In this document: one piece after another, positions 16,939-25,939 of the stretch | Position numbering within the stretch: the stretch's first letter is position 1 | How the letters are laid out: each line of letters begins with the position of its first letter | Assembly (NCBI RefSeq): GCF_022008395.1 | Contig: NZ_JAIRBB010000003.1 | Coordinates: 1 to 64,000, forward strand | Length of the DNA: 64,000 nt | Source of the DNA: Aequorivita xiaoshiensis | Lineage (GTDB): Bacteria > Bacteroidota > Bacteroidia > Flavobacteriales > Flavobacteriaceae | Direction: 5' to 3' | The notes under the pieces: generated by a model | The model's database searches: none | What the model was told of the DNA's origin: nothing | What the model saw: the letters and a program-made list of their open reading frames with translations, nothing else | Translations under genes and position numbers: made by a program

Positions 16939-19593
16939 TCACTTCCATATCAAAGACTTTTTTGATTTTAGGTTGTTCTCATGCTGAAAATAATGAAAAC
17001 GGGCTTTTAACAATAGTTTTCTGCCTTCAGGATTTCTAGTAAAAGTGAGTTCTGCCTTTCCATTGTGTTTTTTCCAATGTCTGAAGAATAAATCTGCATC
17101 CTTTTTCCTTTCGGCAAATAGCTTTGGAACACTGTAATAATTGGCAAGCCCCAATTTATTTCTAAACCAACCAGATTGACTAATAATATAGCGCGGATTT
17201 TCAACAGGAGAAATAATTTCTTCAAGGTAATCTGTAAAAAGCCAACCTTCTTTAACTGTGGCACCTTTTAAGAAACAGCTTATTTCGGTTTGATTAATAT
17301 TTTCAATTACAACTTCAATATCGGTTGCGGCAGATTTTATAATTTGTTTTTCAATCATAGCTCCTTTTAAGGCATTTGCCATTTTTTTCAACTGTTTATC
17401 TCTTCTGCCATATTTAAGATATAATTTGAGTGCTTTAAAAGTTTTTGGGACAAATATTAAAACAATTCCGCTTCCTACGGCATAGAAGAAATAAAGAAAC
17501 CCACGTGAAACTAAGGTGAAAAAGTTTTTTAGAAAAAGTTCAGGAATAGTAATTACCATTAATACTAAAAGTTCGACAAAGGCGTATTTCACTAAATCTC
17601 TATAATAATACTTTTTTGCTTTTGTAGAAGTTGTTTTGGATTCAAAATCTAGCTTCAACTCCCGAATCAATATGTTTCCCTTTTCTAGCGCTTTATCCCA
17701 TCTTTTCTTTACGTTGGGGCGATTCAATGCCAAAGCGCACATTTTTGCATTTAAAATTTCTATTTCTGAGAGAGACCTGGTTATTTTAAAACGGGAAATA
17801 CCGTTTTCTATATATGGCTGTCCTTCAAGAGAAAGCCCGCAGAAGGCATTAAACCTTCGGGTTAACGTTTCTAAATCGGCACCGCCAATATTACTTGTGG
17901 GATCCACGCAAGCAAGATGCCAGATGTTTGCAACTTTTTCGGGTTTTAAAGGGTTTATCCGAAGTGCCCGACCACGCATTTGGTTGGAGGTTACAAAGGA
18001 GCCAACATATGAGGCTAGAACGAGTGTATTAATTGCTGGTGCATCCCAACCCTCACCCAATAACGATTTCGTGCCAACAACGACTTGAATAAATCCATCT
18101 TCAAATAGTTGCGTTATAGCGCCTATTATTTGCTTTTTTCCGTATAAAGTTGGCTTGATAATAATGTACTCTGTGTCCCATAAAATGGATTCGGTGAAAG
18201 CATTTTTAGATATTTTAGAGGTTAGTTCATTCAACACTGAATTGTGAATTAAAATCAACGAGCCAGTAAGTACGGCCAATTTACTTTTATGAAGCTTTAT
18301 AGAGTCGTCATTCTTTATGTTGTTTCGAAGATGTTGAAAGATAGGAACTACTCCCATTTTGTTGATGTCTGAAAGTGTCTCACCATATTTAAAATCGAGA
18401 TACTCTTTTCTAATATAGTCTGAAAGAACTACCATTCTCAGTGAACTCCCTAAGTTTTCACTCTCTATCCTCGTGATTTCAACAATACTCCTAAGCTTTG
18501 ATGGACTTTGGGAGAGGGATCGATACAGATTGCCTTCGCCAACAAGATTAACCCGTTGTCTATTGAAAGCACCTATTTTTCGTAGCTTCTTTTCAAGGGT
18601 ATTTAGCAGAGTTTCATTATCAAGATAAACCTCTCTATTATCAACTAAAAGGGGCTGCAATAAAGCTTCAACCCACTCATAAGAAAATGAAGGGAAGGTG
18701 ATGTTTTTTGGGTTCGCCCCTAATACTTCAATTTTTTCTGAAGGAATTTCAAAACCAATCGAATTTAAGTATATAAGCATCGCCGAATAGAAATCTGGAT
18801 GTTCGTAAATGGCTTCTAGTGAATTTTCAGTATTCTCATAAAATGGATGCTTAAGAATAAAGCTTTTAAAATCTTCATCTGCTTTTAGCCATAAAACAAA
18901 GGCTAGTATCTGCTCGCGATATTTGATTATATATCGAATTTGTTCTTCATCAGGTTGCGAAAAATAAATATAATCTTGATGTGGGCATATGTTCCCTTCC
19001 TTTACCAATTCCGGCAAGCCGATTTCCATATCTATAGGGCCACACAATTTAAAATAGTTGGCTATTTCATTTGCATCACTATCATATGGTGGGGTTGCGG
19101 TCAGAGAAATTACAGTGCAATCTGGCAGTTGTTTTAAACTAACTAGTGGTTTCCACCATTCCTTTTTTAGATGGTGCGCCTCGTCTAAAAGAAGATTTTC
19201 GATTCCACATTTCTGAAAAAAATGAAGCAATTTAGTATCAGAACTTTCCATTTCATTCTTATAAAAAGAATGTAAAGATTGATACGTAGAAAAGGTAAGT
19301 GTTTCTGGTGTTTTTAAGTTAAAAGAAACTTGTATTGAATGTTCACCATTTACAAAACATTCTAACATTCGCTCGTACCATTGATTACGAATGGTTAAAG
19401 TAGGAGATAAAATGAGTGTCTTTTTGTTTATTCTGCGTACCATTTCTAACCCCAAAACAGTTTTTCCAGCACCAGGAGGTGCTACTATATGCAAATGTTT
19501 ATCTTCTATATGCTTTTCAAAATCTTCCAAAAAACGCGCTTGATAGCTTCGCCAGGTAAATTTGAAAAGTAGGGTTGTGGATAGCGTGTTCAA
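16939..19593 (-). CDS. Large SF2 DEAD/DEAH-box helicase-family protein with C-terminal membrane segments
   Basis: This 884-residue protein has a complete superfamily-2 motor. Walker A is APPGAGKT (38-45), followed by DEAH (137-140) and LTATPP (164-169). The second RecA lobe has GEGWDAPAINTLVLAS and the arginine-finger motif QMRGRALRINP near 540-550. Residues from about 620 are unlike ordinary helicases: two hydrophobic stretches lie near 665-715, then a basic region. The motor resembles ResIII/SSL2-type translocases. The start is TTG (19593), since a stop lies just upstream and the conserved WRSYQARF begins at residue 14. It stands alone, opposite to the heme genes and between hemF and hemB. 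I do not know its function; a DNA-uptake, repair or anti-phage role is possible. Confidence 0.8.
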   Translation of the reverse strand: MNTLSTTLLFKFTWRSYQARFLEDFEKHIEDKHLHIVAPPGAGKTVLGLEMVRRINKKTLILSPTLTIRNQWYERMLECFVNGEHSIQVSFNLKTPETLTFSTYQSLHSFYKNEMESSDTKLLHFFQKCGIENLLLDEAHHLKKEWWKPLVSLKQLPDCTVISLTATPPYDSDANEIANYFKLCGPIDMEIGLPELVKEGNICPHQDYIYFSQPDEEQIRYIIKYREQILAFVLWLKADEDFKSFILKHPFYENTENSLEAIYEHPDFYSAMLIYLNSIGFEIPSEKIEVLGANPKNITFPSFSYEWVEALLQPLLVDNREVYLDNETLLNTLEKKLRKIGAFNRQRVNLVGEGNLYRSLSQSPSKLRSIVEITRIESENLGSSLRMVVLSDYIRKEYLDFKYGETLSDINKMGVVPIFQHLRNNIKNDDSIKLHKSKLAVLTGSLILIHNSVLNELTSKISKNAFTESILWDTEYIIIKPTLYGKKQIIGAITQLFEDGFIQVVVGTKSLLGEGWDAPAINTLVLASYVGSFVTSNQMRGRALRINPLKPEKVANIWHLACVDPTSNIGGADLETLTRRFNAFCGLSLEGQPYIENGISRFKITRSLSEIEILNAKMCALALNRPNVKKRWDKALEKGNILIRELKLDFESKTTSTKAKKYYYRDLVKYAFVELLVLMVITIPELFLKNFFTLVSRGFLYFFYAVGSGIVLIFVPKTFKALKLYLKYGRRDKQLKKMANALKGAMIEKQIIKSAATDIEVVIENINQTEISCFLKGATVKEGWLFTDYLEEIISPVENPRYIISQSGWFRNKLGLANYYSVPKLFAERKKDADLFFRHWKKHNGKAELTFTRNPEGRKLLLKARFHYFQHENNLKSKKSLIWK

Positions 19594-19692
19594 TATATGG
19601 ATGGCTCAGATTATAGTAGTAAATTTGCAACGCTAAAAATAAAGTATTTTAACGAGTTTAAAATATCATATAAAATATGCTTTTTGGTAGAA

Positions 19693-19700
19693 TAATTTTG
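19693..19700 (+). promoter_or_regulatory. Candidate -7 element of hemB
   Basis: TAATTTTG matches TAnnTTTG and lies 83 bases before the hemB ATG. The leader holds a short inverted repeat AAATCTG/CAGATTT (19715-19734). No good -33 TTG is visible, so confidence is modest. Confidence 0.35.
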
Positions 19701-19782
19701 CGGATTTGATTTTTAAATCTGCGATTTCAGATTTATCAAACAATCTAAAAATTCAAGTCTAAAATTTAAAATCTAAATAGAT

Positions 19783-20772
19783 ATGTATCCATTAAGAAGA
19801 AACAGAAGATTGCGAACTAGTGAAAGTATGAGAAGTTTAGTTCGCGAAACAATTTTAAGTCCGAATGATTTTATCGTTCCGCTTTTTGTTGTAGAAGGGA
19901 AAGGTGTTAAAGAGGAAATTGCTTCAATGCCAAATTACTATAGGTTGAGCTTAGATTTGCTTGAAAAAGAAGCAAAAGAGCTATGGAAGCTTGGGTTAAA
20001 GTCGGTTTTACTTTTTGTAAAAGTTGATGATAAACTGAAAGATAACACCGGAAAAGAAGCTTTAAACCCTGATGGTCTGATGCAACGTGCAATTAAAACA
20101 GTAAAAAATGCTGTACCTGAAATGCTTGTAATGACCGATGTGGCGTTAGATCCATTTTCAGCTTATGGCCACGATGGAATTGTATCTGAAGGTTTAATTC
20201 TTAACGATGATAGTAGTGCCGTTTTAGCCGAAATGTCACTTAGTCACGCTCAAGCAGGTGCCGATGTTATTGCACCTAGCGATATGATGGACGGACGTAT
20301 TTTTGAGATTAGAACCTTATTGGAAGATGAAGGTTTCCACAATACTGGAATTATGGCTTATAGCGCTAAATATGCATCTGCATTCTATGGTCCATTCAGA
20401 GACGCACTAGATTCTGCTCCAGTAGATCTAAAAAATATTCCAAAGGATAAAAAAACGTATCAAATGGATTTTGCGAACCGCGAAGAAGCTATTCGTGAAA
20501 CCATTATGGATATAGAAGAAGGAGCTGATATTGTTATGGTAAAACCAGGGCTTTGCTATTTAGATATCGTTCGTGAAATTAAGAATGAAGTAAATATTCC
20601 TGTGGCAGTTTATCAAGTTAGCGGAGAATATTCTATGTTAAAAGCCGCAGCCGAAAAAGGTTGGTTAGATCACGATGCAGTTATGTTGGAGCAAATTACA
20701 GCTATTAAAAGAGCTGGAGCTTCTATGATTGCAAGTTACTTTGCTAAAGACGTAGTGAAGATTATTTCATAA
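19783..20772 (+). CDS. hemB: Porphobilinogen synthase HemB (5-aminolevulinate dehydratase)
   Basis: This 329-residue enzyme condenses two 5-aminolevulinates to porphobilinogen. The two Schiff-base lysines are K196 in YSAKYAS and K254 in VMVKPGLCYLD. The metal loop reads TDVALDPFSAYGHDG (118-132), with Asp in place of the zinc-binding cysteines of E. coli and human enzymes. This makes it the zinc-independent, Mg2+-type like that of Pseudomonas. The ATG start is at 19783. It is separated from hemF by the helicase gene on the other strand, so it must have its own promoter. A possible terminator follows at 20794. Confidence 0.97.
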   Translation: MYPLRRNRRLRTSESMRSLVRETILSPNDFIVPLFVVEGKGVKEEIASMPNYYRLSLDLLEKEAKELWKLGLKSVLLFVKVDDKLKDNTGKEALNPDGLMQRAIKTVKNAVPEMLVMTDVALDPFSAYGHDGIVSEGLILNDDSSAVLAEMSLSHAQAGADVIAPSDMMDGRIFEIRTLLEDEGFHNTGIMAYSAKYASAFYGPFRDALDSAPVDLKNIPKDKKTYQMDFANREEAIRETIMDIEEGADIVMVKPGLCYLDIVREIKNEVNIPVAVYQVSGEYSMLKAAAEKGWLDHDAVMLEQITAIKRAGASMIASYFAKDVVKIIS

Positions 20773-20793
20773 CTCGAATAGTACAAATTAATA

Positions 20794-20818
20794 ACCACAA
20801 TCTAGAGTGGTATTTTTT
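20794..20818 (+). terminator. Possible terminator of hemB
   Basis: ACCAC (20794-20798) pairs with GTGGT (20807-20811), with TCTAGA in the loop and a run of six T after ATT. The stem is short, so this is only a candidate. Confidence 0.45.
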
Positions 20819-20921
20819 GGATAAATATTAGTCTAAAGAAAATCGCTCTGGGTGTTTTGGTAGATTTAACAATTAGCAAAAATTTAAATTTTTCAATTCA
20901 ATTTTAGATTACATTTGTTTA

Positions 20922-21281
20922 GTGAAACTTGCTAAAAAACATATAAATACATTCTTAATCACGTTTGCCGCTTTTTTGGTATTCGGGAGTGTTGCTCTTG
21001 CAAGTGAAGCACTTTCTACTATAGATAGAGCTGTTGTTGTTTCTCAGTTTCAACAAGATGATAATAGCAAGCCTTTTGAAATTAATAAGGCATCAATTGG
21101 AGAGGCTTCTCAAACAATCACGCAAAATGAATCTTCGAATGCAGGATTAACCGGGCTTTTTTATTCTAATAAAGAGTTTCCAAATACCTGTAATTCTTCA
21201 GTTATTAAATGTTCTTTTTCTGTAAAGGACAAACGTGAACTGATTTTTCAATATCTCTTTCCATTTCATTTCTTCTGGTAA
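20922..21281 (+). CDS. Small exported protein of unknown function, 119 aa
   Basis: The frame begins with GTG and encodes a clear signal peptide, with lysines, a hydrophobic core (FLITFAAFLVFGSVA) and a probable cleavage after ALAS near residue 28. The mature part is short, Ser/Asn/Gln-rich, with two cysteines (CNSSVIKC) and an aromatic C-terminus. A TACATTTG element (20910-20917) ends four bases before the start, so the transcript would have almost no leader. I do not recognise the family. The signal peptide and promoter match support a real gene. Confidence 0.55.
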   Translation: MKLAKKHINTFLITFAAFLVFGSVALASEALSTIDRAVVVSQFQQDDNSKPFEINKASIGEASQTITQNESSNAGLTGLFYSNKEFPNTCNSSVIKCSFSVKDKRELIFQYLFPFHFFW

Positions 21282-21363
21282 TTTTTGGATAATTATTTCG
21301 TCTGGTTTGAATTGATTTTCAAGCCATTATTTATTCAATTTATTCATCTAAAAATTATTTATT

Positions 21364-21834
21364 ATGGAAATAAGTGCATCCCTAATTGGGCTAATAATAT
21401 TATTGTTGATAGCTGTACCTGTAGGCTATATGATTGTAAACGCATCAGGCCTTGATAGAAAAGTAAAAAAAACTATCGATTCCCTTTCTGAAAAAAATGG
21501 AATTAGGTTAGACAATGTAGAAATCCTTGGAAATGTAGTGATTGGTGTTGATCCAAACACTAAAAAAATGGTTTATTCTACTAAGAAAAATCCAGTAGCC
21601 GATTTTACTATTGTAAATATGGAGGAGGTAAAAGCTTGTCAAGTAAAGAGTGTAAAGCAAACCGAAAAAACATTAGATTGGGTTGGGCTTGAAATTATTA
21701 ATAATACCGGCAATAAAGAAATAACATTCTACAACGAGTATGATGATGAGGAACTTAGTACAGACCCATATATTAGTTTGCAAAACGCTAAACGATGGGA
21801 AAATACATTAAGACAACTATTGAAAGCCTCCTAA
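21364..21834 (+). CDS. Small membrane-anchored protein of unknown function, 156 aa
   Basis: A single N-terminal membrane helix (about 7-27, LIGLIILLLIAVPVGYMIV) is followed by a cytoplasmic or periplasmic domain of about 125 residues. The domain looks like a small beta-rich fold: GIRLDNVEILGNVVIGVDPNTKKMVYS, then VADFTIVNMEEVKACQV. It suggests a PH-like or sensor domain but no family is certain. The ATG start is 82 bases after the preceding small gene. A strong terminator follows within 20 bases, so it ends its transcript. Confidence 0.65.
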   Translation: MEISASLIGLIILLLIAVPVGYMIVNASGLDRKVKKTIDSLSEKNGIRLDNVEILGNVVIGVDPNTKKMVYSTKKNPVADFTIVNMEEVKACQVKSVKQTEKTLDWVGLEIINNTGNKEITFYNEYDDEELSTDPYISLQNAKRWENTLRQLLKAS

Positions 21835-21848
21835 ACATACTTCATATA

Positions 21849-21874
21849 AAACCGCCCAATGAGGCGGTTTTTTT
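21849..21874 (+). terminator. Rho-independent terminator after the 21364-21834 gene
   Basis: AAACCGCC (21849-21856) and GGCGGTTT (21863-21870) form an 8-bp stem with a six-base loop, followed directly by T residues. Confidence 0.85.
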
Positions 21875-21949
21875 AAGTAATTAACAAGACCTTATCGTTA
21901 ATAACGTTTATAAATCTTTATTTTTATCAAAAAATTAATTCAACTATAT

Positions 21950-23050
21950 ATGACGTTATTAATAGTTTATGCGGTTTTATCGATTTTATTTTCATTCTTA
22001 TGCTCTATTTTAGAAGCAGCATTGTTAAGTTTCACTCCTACCTTTTTGCGAATGAAAACCAAAGAAGGAAAGGGCTATGCAAAAACACTTACTAATTTTA
22101 AGAAGGATATAGATAAGCCTTTAATCGCAATTCTTACTATCAACACAATTGCTCATACTGTTGGTGCAATCTTGGTGGGAGTACAAGCCGAAAAACTACC
22201 CTATAAAGTGGAGATTTTTGGAATGAATATCGTTGGAATTGTTTCAGCTATAATGACAATTTTAATTCTTATAGTTTCAGAAATAATCCCAAAGACAATT
22301 GGAGCTACATATTGGAAGAGTTTAGGCTCTTTTACAGCTTTGTTTCTGAAGATAATAATCTTCCCTTTAAAGTATACGGGAATACTTTGGCTATTGATGA
22401 TTGTAACCAAAATGGTTGGAAAATCAGCCCATGTAAGTACCATGAGTCGTGAAGAATTTATGGCGATTACCGATGCTGCCGAAGAAGAAGGTGTTTTTGA
22501 AGAAAATGAGACTACGGTAATTAAAAATCTTTTGGTTTTTAAAAGTGTACAGGCAAGAGATGTAATGACACCCTTTCCTGTTGTAACTTTAGAAGATGAA
22601 AAAATGACTCTTCAAAAATTTCATGAATCAAATAAAAATCTTAGGTTTTCAAGAATTCCTGTTTATAAAGATAAAACGCATAACATTACCGGTTTCGTGC
22701 TAAGAGATGATATTTTAGAGGAAATTGTTGAAGAACGTGGAGACAAGTTATTAAGCGATATTAGAAGAGACATATTTATGGTTTCGGCAGAAAAACCAAT
22801 TCCAGATTTGTTTGAGACGTTTATTAAACAACGTGTTCATATCGCAGCGGTAGTGGACGATTTTGGTAACACTATTGGGGTGGTTACTATGGAAGACATT
22901 ATAGAAACGCTTTTAGGTCTCGAAATCATGGACGAGAGTGATAATATTGAAGATTTGCAACTTCAAGCCCGAAAGAACTGGGAAAAACGAGCTAAGCGAA
23001 TAGGAATTCAAATTAGTGATATTGATAAGCCTCAAGATAAATCGGAGTAA
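21950..23050 (+). CDS. CNNM/DUF21 and CBS-domain membrane protein (CorC/HlyC-like family)
   Basis: This is a 366-residue protein with a DUF21/CNNM membrane domain (about 1-170, three to four helices, opening LLIVYAVLSILFSFLCSILEAALLSF). A pair of CBS domains follows at about 200-315 (ARDVMTPFPVVTLEDE; HIAAVVDDFGNTIGVVTMEDIIETLLG). CNNM proteins are linked to Mg2+ export or homeostasis, and CBS pairs bind adenine nucleotides. It lacks the C-terminal CorC_HlyC domain found in longer relatives. The stop codon overlaps the ogt start (TAATG), so the two are translationally coupled. Confidence 0.9.
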   Translation: MTLLIVYAVLSILFSFLCSILEAALLSFTPTFLRMKTKEGKGYAKTLTNFKKDIDKPLIAILTINTIAHTVGAILVGVQAEKLPYKVEIFGMNIVGIVSAIMTILILIVSEIIPKTIGATYWKSLGSFTALFLKIIIFPLKYTGILWLLMIVTKMVGKSAHVSTMSREEFMAITDAAEEEGVFEENETTVIKNLLVFKSVQARDVMTPFPVVTLEDEKMTLQKFHESNKNLRFSRIPVYKDKTHNITGFVLRDDILEEIVEERGDKLLSDIRRDIFMVSAEKPIPDLFETFIKQRVHIAAVVDDFGNTIGVVTMEDIIETLLGLEIMDESDNIEDLQLQARKNWEKRAKRIGIQISDIDKPQDKSE

Positions 23051-23526
23051 TGCACACAGTCTTTTTGCAATCTCCAATTGGAATGATAGAAATTGTAGGG
23101 AATATTGAAGGAGTATCGTCCATACTTTTTAAAGATGACGACTCTTTAGTAATTTCAGAAAATATTCCAAAGGAATTAATTGATGTGGTTACGCAACTTC
23201 AAGAATATTTTGATGGTAAACGTTCAACCTTCAATGTAAAAATTTCTCCAAAGGGTACAAATTTTCAAAAACGGGTTTGGAACGAACTTTTAAATATACC
23301 TTTTGGACAAACACTTAATTATAAGCAAATAGCAAATAACCTTGGCGATCCCAAAGTTATAAGAGCTGCAGCTTCGGCAAATGGGAAAAATCCAATTTCA
23401 ATTATTATTCCCTGTCATCGAGTAATTGGGAGTGATGGATCCTTAACGGGTTATGCTGGTGGACTACATCGTAAGAAATGGTTGTTAGAACATGAAAACC
23501 CTTCGCAACAGCAATCTTTGTTTTAG
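23050..23526 (+). CDS. Methylated-DNA--[protein]-cysteine S-methyltransferase, Ogt type
   Basis: This is a 158-residue suicide repair protein that takes methyl groups from O6-methylguanine onto Cys122 in the invariant IIPCHRVIG. Other family marks are the helix-turn-helix region FGQTLNYKQIANNLGDP, the Asn of ASANGKNP and the C-terminal GYAGGLHRKKWLL. Length matches the Ogt/AGT core without the Ada regulatory half. The ATG overlaps the stop of the CNNM/CBS gene by one base. A bidirectional terminator follows. Confidence 0.95.
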   Translation: MHTVFLQSPIGMIEIVGNIEGVSSILFKDDDSLVISENIPKELIDVVTQLQEYFDGKRSTFNVKISPKGTNFQKRVWNELLNIPFGQTLNYKQIANNLGDPKVIRAAASANGKNPISIIIPCHRVIGSDGSLTGYAGGLHRKKWLLEHENPSQQQSLF

Positions 23527-23560
23527 TTAAAAACTGTATAAATTAAGTAGGTGATAAAAA

Positions 23561-23602
23561 AAATCCCTCAGTAATAACAGAAAGTTTTACTGAGGGATTT
23601 TT
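23561..23602. terminator. Bidirectional terminator between ogt and the PiT gene
   Basis: A 14-bp perfect stem, AAATCCCTCAGTAA (23561-23574) with its complement at 23587-23600, is flanked by A-runs on the left and T residues on the right. It can stop transcription from both convergent genes. Confidence 0.85.
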
Positions 23603-23618
23603 ATGTTAAAGCGATGAT

Positions 23619-25862
23619 TTACGTTTTTTTATAACTTGAGTGATACTCCTCCATCAAGTTCATCAAGGCTTTCACTAAGTCTTTTGTTTCTAGCAATAAG
23701 CTGAAATACAAAGTAGTGTTTTTCGGGCTAGATTCCTCAGTTCTAGTTCGCGCAATTTGCTTTTCAATTTTATTTGAAAGACTAGCATAAATCTCCTCTT
23801 TTCTATTTAAAACCTGACCAATACGTTCGAATTCTTTCTTGTCGAATATATCTTCAATTTCATTTAATAAGCGTTCAAGATGTCTATCAACTTCTTGTAG
23901 ATCTTTAATTTGGTTGAAACGAAGTGCTTTGTGGTTGTTGTTAACGTGCTTATAACTTGCTTTAGAAATGAATTCTAACGACTGAGCAATATCCGTTAAA
24001 TAACCAAGGATAATGATATAGAAATTACTTCCACGAACACTTGTATCGTCAAGATTTTTAATGAAATAGAATAAGTTATCTCGTAATTCTTCTACCTCAG
24101 CATTTAATTTTGAAACACCTTTTTTACTCTTTTTTAGTTTCTTCGTATCTTGTTTTGCAAGGCCTCGCAACATATCGGTATAAATCTTGTTTGAGCGAGA
24201 AACAACATTACTGATGTTTTCTGCACTTTCCTGAATAATACCTTGAACAGTTTTACTTTCGGTTTTCTTTAAACCTGTTTTATTCATCTTAAGTTTAGCC
24301 TTGTTTTTGTGAGAAATGTAGTTTCTAACCAACAATAAAATAGCTAATAGAAGAAGTACAGCAATCATAGGCCCTCTTCCTATAAAGATTAAGTAAGTTA
24401 AGGTTCCTGCTGCAGTAAATGCAACGAAGGCAGTAAAGAACCATCCTCCAATAACATTCAGTACTCCTGCAACGCGGTAAACAGCACTTTCACGACCCCA
24501 TGCTCTGTCTGCTAAGGATGTACCCATGGCAACCATAAAAGTTACGTAAGTTGTGGATAGAGGAAGCTTCATTGAAGTAGCAGTAGCAATTAATATACCT
24601 GCAACAACAAGGTTGATAGAAGCACGAATCATATCAAAAGCAGGCATTTCGTATGCTTTGTGTTTTGGTAATTCAATAACTGGTTTCTCAAATCGCTTAT
24701 CAATTTTCTCCTGTATTGATTTTGGAAGAATATGTTCAAAATATGTAGCTAAATAAGTGCTAGATTTAACTAAAAACCTTGATAACATATTTGGGCTAAA
24801 TTTCTCATGACCATCACCTTGACGTGCTAAATCGATCTCTGTATCAGATACCGTTCTTGCTTTTTTAGAGAACCATAATGTTAAAACCATAATTGCTCCT
24901 GCTGCAAACAATAAAAATGGTTCTGCAGGTACTGCTGTTTCAAGACTGGTCATTGCATATGCAGAAGCATCAACCCCAGAGGTAGACCAATCCATATAAC
25001 TGTGGTAAGCGGCCATTGGAACCCCAATAAAGTTAACCAAATCGTTTCCAGCAAATGCTAGAGCAAGACTAAAACTCCCTACTGCAATTACTATAATTAG
25101 AATACTCTTTTTGGTAACCATCATAAATAGTTGCGAGAATACAGTCCAAATAATAAAGCTTATACCTATAATTAATGCTGTATTATTTTCTACTACTTCT
25201 TTAAAACTACTGTAAAAAGGTGTACTTTTTAGTCCTTTCATAAAGATGAAGTAGCTAATTGCAGTTAAAGCAATCCCTCCAAAAATAGCTCCGAAATATT
25301 TCATTTTTTGCTCTATGTGGAAGGTGAAAATTAAACGAGATAGATATTGTACTATTGCTCCGACCGTAAAGGCGATGACGACGGAGAGGAGAATTCCCAC
25401 AATAATTGCAACTGCTTTTTCAGTGTTTATATACTTTGAAAGAGAAGAGATTGTTTCAGCATCGTTATGGCCAATTTTTATAAGCGCCATAATTACTGCA
25501 GCTCCTAATAATTCAAATACAATTGATACCGTTGTAGAGGTAGGTAAACCAATAGTGTTGAAAAAGTCTAACAGTAAGATATCGGTAATCATTACGGCCA
25601 TAAAGATGATCATAATTTCATCAAAATAGAATTCCCCGGGGACGAAGATTCCTTTTCGGGCGACCTCCATCATTCCGCTTGAAAACACAGCTCCAATAAA
25701 GATTCCCATGCTGGCAATAATTAAAATTCCTTTAAACGGAATAGCTTTTGAGCCAATTGCAGAGTTTAAAAAGTTTACAGCGTCATTACTTACACCCACA
25801 ACTAAATCTGCTATGGCTAAAGCAACAAGTGCAACTATCATTAATAAATAAATATTGTCCAT
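23619..25862 (-). CDS. PiT-family inorganic phosphate transporter with C-terminal PhoU-like domain
   Basis: This is a 747-residue protein. Residues 1 to about 520 form a PiT permease with around ten membrane segments. It carries the two PiT signatures, GVSNDAVNFLNSAIGSKAI near the N-terminus and the later FAGNDLVNFIGVP and TSLADRAWGRESAVYRVAGV. Residues from about 535 form a charged, helical PhoU/DUF47-like tail (NISNVVSRSNKIYTDMLRG; RFNQIKDLQEVDRHLERLLNE). In other bacteria this regulator is often a separate gene next to pit. The transporter imports phosphate with H+ or metal ions. Upstream lie 7-bp repeats at 11-bp period. The phosphate porin gene precedes it on the same strand. Confidence 0.93.
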   Translation of the reverse strand: MDNIYLLMIVALVALAIADLVVGVSNDAVNFLNSAIGSKAIPFKGILIIASMGIFIGAVFSSGMMEVARKGIFVPGEFYFDEIMIIFMAVMITDILLLDFFNTIGLPTSTTVSIVFELLGAAVIMALIKIGHNDAETISSLSKYINTEKAVAIIVGILLSVVIAFTVGAIVQYLSRLIFTFHIEQKMKYFGAIFGGIALTAISYFIFMKGLKSTPFYSSFKEVVENNTALIIGISFIIWTVFSQLFMMVTKKSILIIVIAVGSFSLALAFAGNDLVNFIGVPMAAYHSYMDWSTSGVDASAYAMTSLETAVPAEPFLLFAAGAIMVLTLWFSKKARTVSDTEIDLARQGDGHEKFSPNMLSRFLVKSSTYLATYFEHILPKSIQEKIDKRFEKPVIELPKHKAYEMPAFDMIRASINLVVAGILIATATSMKLPLSTTYVTFMVAMGTSLADRAWGRESAVYRVAGVLNVIGGWFFTAFVAFTAAGTLTYLIFIGRGPMIAVLLLLAILLLVRNYISHKNKAKLKMNKTGLKKTESKTVQGIIQESAENISNVVSRSNKIYTDMLRGLAKQDTKKLKKSKKGVSKLNAEVEELRDNLFYFIKNLDDTSVRGSNFYIIILGYLTDIAQSLEFISKASYKHVNNNHKALRFNQIKDLQEVDRHLERLLNEIEDIFDKKEFERIGQVLNRKEEIYASLSNKIEKQIARTRTEESSPKNTTLYFSLLLETKDLVKALMNLMEEYHSSYKKT

Positions 25863-25885
25863 TTTTGTCGATTATTAAATTGGTG

Positions 25886-25930
25886 CAAATTTCCTATATA
25901 AAAAAGGAGTGTTTGTTACCAAATTGTTAA
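25886..25930 (-). promoter_or_regulatory. Candidate Pho box and -7 region of the PiT gene
   Basis: On the minus strand TTAACAA (25924-25930) and GTAACAA (25913-25919) are direct repeats separated by four bases, an 11-bp period as in Pho boxes. A GAAATTTG element (25886-25893) followed by CACC could be the -7 region, 19 bases beyond. Confidence 0.5.
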
Positions 25931-25939
25931 CTATGCAAT

